Positions 1-5,465 of a stretch of DNA of 5,465 nt are shown here, piece by piece (within the stretch, counting starts at the first letter, position 1; every line of letters begins with the position of its first letter). Below the pieces are notes generated by a model, which worked only from the letters and a program-made list of their open reading frames with translations, ran no database searches and was not told where the DNA came from. The stretch is taken from the NCBI GenBank assembly GCA_002505495.1, contig DAVI01000024.1, forward strand, positions 532 through 5,996. Reading direction: 5' to 3'. Source of the DNA: Euryarchaeota archaeon UBA59 (GTDB lineage: Archaea > Thermoplasmatota > Poseidoniia > Poseidoniales > Thalassarchaeaceae). A program made the position numbers and the translations under genes.

Positions 1-2154
1 CTCTCAAATGTCTCGATGACAGCAGTGCGGCGAGCAACTTCCACCTCTGCTGTTGACTTGGACCTCGACAATGAGGTTGGAATCGATGTTGAGATGACAA
101 TCGACCTGCGCGATGAGATTCACAGTATCGTCAGTACACAGGTCGCCATCAGATACCTGCCCCGCTCAACATTGGATGAGTGGGGTCTCTCCTTCGGCTC
201 GGATGGGGTGGACCTGCCTTGGGTGACAAGCGATGGCGTGCGAATGGCTTACCATGAAGGTCTGCTTGACATCGAAGATTTCAGCGCCGCGATACCGATG
301 GACGAGGTTAATCAGTTGGCATTCGACATCACTGAAATCGAATTGGAAATGGGACCAATCAAATGGTTGGATTTCAATACGACCGGCGGCCTGAATTACA
401 GCCATGTCCCAGGACAAACATGCGCCGAATCAGTTGCAGTCAATCACTGTCTACTTGGCGGCAACGCGATGAACGGCACCTATCCTATCTACTTCAGTTC
501 GACGAGCAAACCCTTCGCAGTCGACCCGTTGGAGGTATTGACCGGGATAATCGCTGAGAAATATGGCTACGACAACCTCACCTATCTGAACCCGGATGAT
601 GTCTCCGCGGTGCTCTCACTCCTCGTCTACGAAGTCTCCCTCGACACTTCCTTCCTCTCGGCCTTCCTGCCTTCGAACCTGCCGCCAACCGACCTCACCG
701 TTCACCTCAGACTTCCCACTTGGATCGCCTCCACGACAGGGCAACCAGACACCATCACGCTGACCGTCCGGTCTGAAAGCGGAGCGCTGACGCCGTTCGG
801 ATTCACAGGACCCAATCCATACCACGAGCGCTGGGATGACCCGATTTGCGAGCGCTCCGCTGGTTGCAGCGATTCGAGTGCGGACCTGCTCTGCCGGTCG
901 AATTGGCGCACCTGCATTCATGTCAAGGCGACCCTCGACTTTTCGGAACTCAATGTGATGGAGTGGAGTCAGGCGGTTGAGCTGGTGGTCGAAGGTTCAG
1001 TCGTTATCGAACTCTACAGGGTGGCTCTGCCACATCCGTTGACCGATGACTACGGGGTGCGCGTGGAGGCGATTCCCGCTGACATGATTCGGCACGCAGT
1101 GGCGGCGGGCGACGAGGTAGAGGGAGGCCTGCTGGCGATGGTGAACCAGTCCCTTGAGGTGCCCTTGGGCGACCAGATGCATTCACTTGAAATTTCAAAC
1201 CGCGGGTTGCAATCCCTTGCCGATTCACTCGCGGTCATGGTCAATTCTGAAATTCAGGCAATGGAAGTCGATGATTCCACGATGTCAGCCGATTTGAGCG
1301 GGCTTCAGTTCAGTGCATCAGTCGAGACCCTGCGCAGAACTCCTGACGGATACATCGACGACGACGAGCCGATTCGCTTCGTTCTCACGCTGCAGAAAAC
1401 TTCGATTCTCGCTCGCTACAACGAGGGGATGTTCATCGTTGACACAAGTGTCGGCGGTTCGATGCTAACCTCGCTGTTCTCCGGAATGATGGGGACTTTC
1501 GACGCCCGCGCCGCTGAGGGTGACACCGGCGGAGTCTACACCTTCCCCCCCGAGCCACTGGTCTTCGATGTGGCTCCTCCGACACAGAGCCAGGACGTGG
1601 ATTCCGAATTTGACAGCGATGGGGATGGCAATGCTGGAAATGATGTTGACATCGACTTCAGGCCGGTCATCACAATCGACATCACGATGCCGAAGGGGCT
1701 GTCGCTCGAGTTCACCTCGACCCTTGGTCGGGATGAGCACCCGGAAAGGCAGGATGGCCGAAATCAGGTCATCTATCGCACTCCACTCTGTACAGCGGAA
1801 AACCCGCGGGACTGCGATGCCCAAAAGGACGAAGTTCAAATTCAGTTCACTGTCGGATATGGCTTCATCGTTCAGGAACTCCTCCCCTATCTATTCGGTG
1901 GACTAGGGCTTATTCTATTGCTCGTGGTGCTGCGCATGCGCAAACGGAAACGCAAGGAGAAAATCCTTGAGGAACAGAAGTTGATCGTCAAGGCGAAAAA
2001 TGTGAACACACACGCCGTGGAAAGAGAATTGCTCGGACTTCCCCCCTTGGGTGCCGCGGGTGGAATCGGAGGCATAGGCGGTGGCAAGGTCGGTGGCTCG
2101 GATTCGGATTGGTTTGCCGGGTTGGACATCGACAACTCGGAAGAAGACTGGTAA
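1..2154 (+). CDS. Membrane-anchored extracytoplasmic protein of unknown family, 5' partial
   Basis: I do not recognise the family. The frame is open to the first base (L-S-N-V-S before the first ATG at 16), and the visible N-terminus is hydrophilic with no signal peptide. As the topology requires one, the true start is probably upstream; residue numbers here count from the ATG at 16. Residues 1 to about 615 are rich in alternating hydrophobic/polar stretches typical of beta-sandwich domains. They hold eight cysteines (136, 145, 278, 284, 293, 300, 592, 600) spaced as close pairs, and N-glycosylation sequons at N121, N127, N153, N187 and N377. An acidic D-x-D-x-D-G loop at 533-545 resembles calcium-binding loops. 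One membrane helix (about 622-639) is followed by a basic stop-transfer run, R640 to K649. The cytoplasmic tail is Gly-rich at 679-694 and ends in an acidic, Trp-containing segment (W699, W712). Inference: a type I surface protein, possibly in adhesion, binding or envelope structure. The stop is TAA, 15 bp from the end of the convergent gene. Confidence 0.9.
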   Translation, partial: LSNVSMTAVRRATSTSAVDLDLDNEVGIDVEMTIDLRDEIHSIVSTQVAIRYLPRSTLDEWGLSFGSDGVDLPWVTSDGVRMAYHEGLLDIEDFSAAIPMDEVNQLAFDITEIELEMGPIKWLDFNTTGGLNYSHVPGQTCAESVAVNHCLLGGNAMNGTYPIYFSSTSKPFAVDPLEVLTGIIAEKYGYDNLTYLNPDDVSAVLSLLVYEVSLDTSFLSAFLPSNLPPTDLTVHLRLPTWIASTTGQPDTITLTVRSESGALTPFGFTGPNPYHERWDDPICERSAGCSDSSADLLCRSNWRTCIHVKATLDFSELNVMEWSQAVELVVEGSVVIELYRVALPHPLTDDYGVRVEAIPADMIRHAVAAGDEVEGGLLAMVNQSLEVPLGDQMHSLEISNRGLQSLADSLAVMVNSEIQAMEVDDSTMSADLSGLQFSASVETLRRTPDGYIDDDEPIRFVLTLQKTSILARYNEGMFIVDTSVGGSMLTSLFSGMMGTFDARAAEGDTGGVYTFPPEPLVFDVAPPTQSQDVDSEFDSDGDGNAGNDVDIDFRPVITIDITMPKGLSLEFTSTLGRDEHPERQDGRNQVIYRTPLCTAENPRDCDAQKDEVQIQFTVGYGFIVQELLPYLFGGLGLILLLVVLRMRKRKRKEKILEEQKLIVKAKNVNTHAVERELLGLPPLGAAGGIGGIGGGKVGGSDSDWFAGLDIDNSEEDW

Positions 2155-2162
2155 CCGTTTGC
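2154..2162 (+). repeat. Left copy of 9-bp direct repeat ACCGTTTGC
   Basis: It begins on the last base of the surface-protein stop codon and fills more than half of the 15-bp convergent gap. An identical copy lies at 4410-4418, in the other intergenic gap beyond the regulator's start. The exact match is seen directly; reading it as a target-site duplication or recombination scar is inference. Confidence 0.4.
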
Positions 2163-2169
2163 GGCCGAC

Positions 2170-4395
2170 TCAGATGTTGCGCATCTCGTCGTGTAGGGCG
2201 TGCGTCAGTTGGGAGTAGGCGTTGGAGCATTCCGCCATTCCATAGCGGTGAAGCGCCTCTTGCCAGCACTTGATTCGCTGACTCTTCTCTAGCCTCCCAC
2301 GCCAGTACCAGTGTGTTGCTGAGAGCCTGCGTGCCGCTGCAGAGCCGAGGTCGGCGGGTGCTGTAACCTGCTCCAGTGTTTGAGCGGCGGTCGCCTCCTC
2401 ATTCTCAAACTCGTGGCGCACGAGAAGTAGTCCAAGTGCGGTCTTGCGGAGTGGATGGCGTGTGCGTGCCATCAGGCTGCGCATTCGGGTCGAATCTCCA
2501 CCTAGAGAGAGTGCGGCGCGGGCGGACAACTCTTCGACGAGAGGGTCGTCACCACTTGCGGTCGCGGCAAGGTCTGCCCGGACTTGGGAGGCGGCGTCGG
2601 CATCGTTTGCATCGAGGGCGAGCGAGTGGCGCATGGCTGCGATTGTCACGAGCGCCGCCTTGCGTCTAGTCGGGTCGAGTTTTGCCGGGCTGTACGAGGC
2701 GAGTGATTCCGAGATGGTTTTCATCTCTTTTTCATCTAGTGGCCCGGGAAGTCGGTCGTCGTATCTCAGCACCAGAGAGTTGAGACGGATCCGTGCGGCT
2801 CTCGCCGGGTCAGCGGTTTCCAAAGCTTCATTCTCCAACTTGGAGGCCTCATCGTGACGGCCCCGCAGTCTTGCGATTCTGGCTGAGAGTAATGCCCAAT
2901 CTACCTCATCTCTGGCATCCTCGGGAACACTTTCGAGCAACTTCTCCCCGATTTCACCCTCACCACGCTCGATGGCCACCTTGGCTGAGAGCATTTTCAG
3001 GCGATGGGCGGAGGGGAGTGCTCTGATTGCGTCGTCGACGATAGCGGCGGTCGCCGCTGAGTCGATGCTCAACATTCCGCTGACATCCCGTTCCATCCTG
3101 TCAACCAATTCCGCTGCCTCAGATTCCTCAGCAGCCTGAATCCGATGGTGCGCCTCGTGGATGCGAGCAGCGGGTTCCGAACGACCCTCCCAGTGGCTCG
3201 CCGCGGCAGCGTGAATCTGCCTCGCCTCATCCTCGCTCCACATCGTTCGCCTGACATTCCGAATCAGGTGTTGCAACTCGAGAGATTCGACGCTCCACCG
3301 CAACAGGGCCGCCTCGTCGAGCGGCGCCACGCCGTCGTCGTTGGAGAGTTGTTCAGCGTAGAGCGGTCGCGGAGCCGCTGCCAACTCATCCATCGTTGCT
3401 AGGGCATCCGACTCAAGCCGCTCGATGACATCACTCTGGATGAACGCCTGAATCCTGTCATCAGCCTCTGGCAACGCATCGCCCGGCTCCCACAGTTTGA
3501 GTGCGAGTGGATGGCCTCCAAGCGCCTTCACGACTCGTTCGCAGACCTCTTCGTCCAAATCCTCGGGCAATAGCGAGCGAGCCGCCCCAGCCTCGATTTC
3601 TTCGACCTTCACAACCTTCCCCGCCTCGATTGGCGAGGGTGAGCGACAGCCGATGGCAAGCGTAATCCCATCATCTTCCGCGGCTGAGTTGAGTAGCGAG
3701 TGAACAGGCTCTTGGTGTCTCGAATGGACAGACTGCAACTCATCGACCACGAGCAGTGTCTTCTTCGGTAGGGCACGCAACGCCGTCAAGGCGGCCGAGC
3801 CATCCTTCGGAGAATCACCGCCTCCCAGCAACTCCTCCGTCAATCGGCCAACATCATGGTGTGCTCCGATGGTCGACCAGCGCACGGTCCAACCAGTTTC
3901 AGTGGCCTTGCCGGCGAGCGTCCGCAGAAGTGAGGATTTTCCGATTCCGGGCAAGCCGACCAACTGCAGGGTGACGCCAGGCGAAATCGCCTCGACCAGT
4001 TGGTTCAACTCATCATCTCGGCCATGCAATGTAATCAGATTGGGTGCGCTTCCAAGAATCTCGCCGACCGGCTTCTCGACCTCTTCTTCGGCGGGCGCAA
4101 GCGCCTCGGCGACCTGCCTCCCCTCGTCGGTCAGATGGATCACCGATCTCTTTCGGTGACCGCCTCCTATGACATGCGCCTGCCGTGTCGAAATCAACCC
4201 CTCCTTCTCCATCGCCTTCAACGGCGGATTGAGCGCTGACCTGACAACTCCGAGAGCGTCGGCCAACCCGGGAAGGGAGAGCCCGCGAGGGACATCCCAA
4301 GCATCTTCGAGAGCCTTTGGAAATGTTGCGAGAACACGCAGTAGGCGCGCCTGTGACTCGGGGAGCACGGAGCCCGAGAGGAGGCGTGGGTTCAT
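2170..4395 (-). CDS. Winged-helix / STAND-type ATPase with helical-repeat C-terminus, predicted transcription regulator
   Basis: A 741-residue predicted cytoplasmic protein. Residues about 15-98 form a MarR-like winged helix: helix-turn-helix around 40-68 (S-L-P-G-L-A-D-A-L-G, then a recognition helix ending E-K-E-G-L-I), a basic wing around 70-88, and the L-T-D-E-G-R motif that often closes such domains. An acidic linker leads to a P-loop NTPase at about 119-305. It has Walker A GLPGIGKS (147-154), Walker B TLLVVDE (213-219), a sensor-like arginine in G-C-R-S-P (R251), and G-G-H-P-L-A-L at 293-299, which matches the GxP motif of STAND NTPases. Residues about 318-405 look like the helical/winged-helix segment that follows the NTPase in MalT/AP-ATPase relatives (Q-I-H-A-A-A-A-S-H-W at 393-402). 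The rest, to 741, is Ala/Leu/Glu-rich and TPR-like. Known of the family: ATP-driven switches that oligomerise on sensing a ligand or partner. Inference: DNA-binding signal-responsive regulator; the ligand is unknown. No nuclease, TIR or protease effector is visible, so an antiviral STAND role is less likely. The ATG start is supported by GGGGTGA 6 nt upstream. Confidence 0.93.
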   Translation of the reverse strand: MNPRLLSGSVLPESQARLLRVLATFPKALEDAWDVPRGLSLPGLADALGVVRSALNPPLKAMEKEGLISTRQAHVIGGGHRKRSVIHLTDEGRQVAEALAPAEEEVEKPVGEILGSAPNLITLHGRDDELNQLVEAISPGVTLQLVGLPGIGKSSLLRTLAGKATETGWTVRWSTIGAHHDVGRLTEELLGGGDSPKDGSAALTALRALPKKTLLVVDELQSVHSRHQEPVHSLLNSAAEDDGITLAIGCRSPSPIEAGKVVKVEEIEAGAARSLLPEDLDEEVCERVVKALGGHPLALKLWEPGDALPEADDRIQAFIQSDVIERLESDALATMDELAAAPRPLYAEQLSNDDGVAPLDEAALLRWSVESLELQHLIRNVRRTMWSEDEARQIHAAAASHWEGRSEPAARIHEAHHRIQAAEESEAAELVDRMERDVSGMLSIDSAATAAIVDDAIRALPSAHRLKMLSAKVAIERGEGEIGEKLLESVPEDARDEVDWALLSARIARLRGRHDEASKLENEALETADPARAARIRLNSLVLRYDDRLPGPLDEKEMKTISESLASYSPAKLDPTRRKAALVTIAAMRHSLALDANDADAASQVRADLAATASGDDPLVEELSARAALSLGGDSTRMRSLMARTRHPLRKTALGLLLVRHEFENEEATAAQTLEQVTAPADLGSAAARRLSATHWYWRGRLEKSQRIKCWQEALHRYGMAECSNAYSQLTHALHDEMRNI
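4357..4378. repeat. Inverted repeat CTCGGG-N10-CCCGAG near the regulator start
   Basis: Six-base perfect arms separated by ten bases, about one helical turn plus from centre to centre, lie in codons 6-13 of the regulator and 45-66 bp upstream of uvrC. The spacing would suit a dimeric winged-helix operator, for instance for autoregulation. Arms this short and GC-rich also occur by chance, and here the sequence is constrained by coding. Confidence 0.2.
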
Positions 4396-4401
4396 GGCCC
4401 T

Positions 4402-4408
4402 TCACCCC
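4402..4408 (-). promoter_or_regulatory. Ribosome binding site of the STAND regulator gene
   Basis: On the minus strand the sequence is GGGGTGA, then six bases, then ATG. GGTGA pairs with the conserved 3' end of 16S rRNA and is the usual archaeal form of the site; it also works in bacteria. It fixes the start at 4395 and implies that the regulator mRNA has a 5' leader reaching at least to about 4408, within 15 bp of the uvrC start codon on the other strand. Confidence 0.7.
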
Positions 4409-4409
4409 G

Positions 4410-4418
4410 ACCGTTTGC
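4410..4418 (+). repeat. Right copy of 9-bp direct repeat ACCGTTTGC
   Basis: Identical to 2154-2162 and in the same orientation, four bases before the uvrC ATG. Together the two copies bracket the complete regulator gene including its ribosome binding site. No terminal inverted repeats are apparent just inside the copies, and there is no transposase, so the origin of the pair is open. Confidence 0.4.
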
Positions 4419-4422
4419 CCGC

Positions 4423-5465
4423 ATGACGGTGGACCCCTCCAAGTTGCATCTCCCCCGCGGCCCCGGTGTCTACCTGTTCAAGCGACAGGACGGCAGAGTG
4501 CTCTATGTCGGAAAGGCGACTGCCCTAAAGGAACGAGTGCGCTCCTATTTCGCAAAAAATCCAGACCGAGAGATGATTCCGACCTTGGTGACTGAAGCTG
4601 ACTTCATCGACTGCATCGTGACTCCGAATCCCCGCGAGGCGCTGACTTTGGAAAGGGAACTCATTCGCCGCCACAAACCTCGATTCAACTCCTTGATGAC
4701 CGACGACAAGTCATACCCTTTCATCGCCCTCACTGACGAGGACGCCCCCCGCATCCTCTACACCCGCCACCCACCGGCTAACGCCACACTGTGGGGTCCC
4801 TTCCCGGATGTGGGCGCCGCCAAACGGGTCATCCAACTGTTGAGAAGGCAGTTTGGGATTCGCGACTGTCCGACTCTGCTGCCTCAGGGCTGTCTGGCGA
4901 TGCACATCGGACTGTGCGCCGCGCCGTGCATCGATGCGACTGGCTACGATTCGCGGGTCGATGCGGCGCGCCGAGTGATGGACGGCGAGGCTGACGAGTT
5001 GTTGAGCACACTTCAGGCGGAGATGGACGCGGCGAGCGAGAAGATGCAGTACGAACAGGCTGCGACCGCCCGCGACCTGATCGGGGCAGTCCAACGAACT
5101 CTGTCACAGAAGGTGGTCTCAAGTCGCTTCTACCAGGATGTGGATGCGGTTGGATTTGCCAGTCGAGGTGACCTTGGTGCAGTTGTAATCCTACACGCCA
5201 AGCAGGGTGTGGTGACCGGCCAAGTCCACTATCCGCTGCTTCATCGGGGTGATGTCGCGGAGTCGGTCTCTCTGATTCTTCACGAGCACTACCAATCCCG
5301 CCGCCCACCGCGCAGAATACTGACCCCCGCACCCGTCGGTGAACATCTCGAGTCGTGGTTTGAGGAGCGAAGGCAAGGGGCGGTCGAAGTCAGGGTTCCG
5401 CTGCGTGGCGAGTTGGCAACGCTGAGAGGTCTTGCGGACCAAAACGCCGAGATGCAGGCGCAGCG
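4423..5465 (+). CDS. uvrC: UvrABC excinuclease subunit C, N-terminal part (3' partial)
   Basis: UvrC makes the dual incisions around DNA lesions in nucleotide excision repair, recruited by UvrB. 347 codons are present of a family usually near 550-620 residues. The GIY-YIG nuclease domain (about 8-95) is intact: P-G-V-Y at 14-17, Y-V-G-K at 28-31, R38, E77 in the A-L-T-L-E-R-E-L-I helix, and N89. Then come D-D-K-S-Y-P (94-99), G-P-F (125-127) and a cysteine motif at C149, C157, C165 and C169, matching the iron-sulfur ligands of UvrC. A UVR domain lies at about 192-227 (M-Q-Y-E-Q-A-A-T-A-R-D core), the UvrB-contacting element. The region from about 240 is the start of the C-terminal endonuclease half (P-L-R-G-E and D-Q-N-A-E near the end). 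The RNase H-like catalytic acids and the helix-hairpin-helix repeats lie beyond the window. The start is the most upstream possible: the in-frame codons back to the TGA at 4354 contain no ATG, GTG or TTG. No Shine-Dalgarno sequence precedes it, so translation may be leaderless. Confidence 0.97.
   Translation, partial: MTVDPSKLHLPRGPGVYLFKRQDGRVLYVGKATALKERVRSYFAKNPDREMIPTLVTEADFIDCIVTPNPREALTLERELIRRHKPRFNSLMTDDKSYPFIALTDEDAPRILYTRHPPANATLWGPFPDVGAAKRVIQLLRRQFGIRDCPTLLPQGCLAMHIGLCAAPCIDATGYDSRVDAARRVMDGEADELLSTLQAEMDAASEKMQYEQAATARDLIGAVQRTLSQKVVSSRFYQDVDAVGFASRGDLGAVVILHAKQGVVTGQVHYPLLHRGDVAESVSLILHEHYQSRRPPRRILTPAPVGEHLESWFEERRQGAVEVRVPLRGELATLRGLADQNAEMQAQ

Larger units (their letters stand above)
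4396..4422. promoter_or_regulatory. 27-bp divergent intergenic region, promoters not resolved
   Basis: This is the whole space between the start codons of the minus-strand regulator and plus-strand uvrC. It is too short for two separate promoters. I see no convincing AT-rich TATA box or bacterial -10 element in it or in the adjoining coding ends. If uvrC is leaderless, an archaeal TATA element would fall near 4390-4400, over the regulator's start codon. The regulator's own promoter would fall inside uvrC codons, around 4430-4470. Confidence 0.35.

Noticed and set aside
16..18. ATG at 16 as the true start of the surface-protein gene
   Set aside because: The frame is open to the window edge, no ribosome binding site is visible in the 15 bases before it, and the resulting N-terminus lacks the signal peptide that the C-terminal anchor topology needs.
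1465..1839. 124-codon open frame on the minus strand inside the surface-protein gene, and a 128-codon frame on + at 1520-1906
   Set aside because: Both overlap a continuous plausible coding frame with paired cysteines and a membrane helix. Their own products are of low-complexity composition and look like shadows.
2172..2186. Small hairpin AGATG-TTGCG-CATCT just after the surface-protein stop, considered as a terminator
   Set aside because: The stem is only five pairs, no T-run follows on the plus strand, and the bases are the last codons of the convergent gene. No convincing terminator is visible in the 15-bp gap or nearby.
2170..4395. Antiviral STAND (Avs-like) defence protein
   Set aside because: Known Avs proteins carry an effector such as a nuclease at the N-terminus. 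Here the N-terminus is a DNA-binding winged helix, and no defence genes flank it.
4013..4405. 130-codon frame overlapping the start of the STAND regulator on the same strand
   Set aside because: It is the out-of-frame reading of the winged-helix region. The in-frame product has clear motifs and a ribosome binding site, while this one is Arg/Gly-rich with no motif.
4829..5332. 167-codon open frame on the minus strand inside uvrC
   Set aside because: The plus strand has an uninterrupted, family-typical UvrC protein here. The minus-strand product is Arg/Pro/Ser-rich with no recognisable domain, as expected for a frame opposite GC-rich coding DNA.

Overview
The window is almost entirely coding: three genes with only 15 bp and 27 bp between them. 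The layout is a membrane-anchored surface protein on + (1 to 2154, 5' end outside the window), a winged-helix plus STAND-type ATPase on - (2170 to 4395), and the N-terminal part of the excinuclease gene uvrC on + (4423 to the window end, 3' end missing). No rRNA, tRNA, CRISPR array, transposase or other mobile-element gene was seen.

Organism: I think a marine planktonic archaeon is most likely, perhaps Marine Group II (Poseidoniales), with moderate to low confidence. Reasons are the moderately GC-rich compact genome, a large surface protein with one C-terminal membrane helix and a short basic cytoplasmic tail, a winged-helix/STAND regulator of a kind common in archaea, a GGTGA-type ribosome binding site, and an apparently leaderless start for uvrC. 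None of these alone excludes a bacterium. UvrC is mainly bacterial but occurs in several mesophilic archaea.

Region by region: the first gene gives a predicted extracytoplasmic protein of unrecognised family, with eight cysteines in close pairs, five N-glycosylation sequons and an acidic calcium-loop-like motif, followed by one membrane helix and a Gly-rich cytoplasmic tail. The second gene converges on it and encodes a DNA-binding winged helix fused to a P-loop signalling ATPase and a helical-repeat C-terminus: most simply a ligand- or protein-responsive transcription regulator. The third gene is divergent from the second and is a clear nucleotide-excision-repair nuclease subunit.

The genes do not form an obvious pathway. 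The most interesting structural point is that the middle gene is bracketed by an exact 9-bp direct repeat lying in the two tiny intergenic gaps. Deleting one repeat copy and everything between would place the surface-protein stop codon 12 bp before the uvrC start on the same strand. This suggests, without proving it, that the regulator gene was inserted into an older surface-protein/uvrC gene pair.
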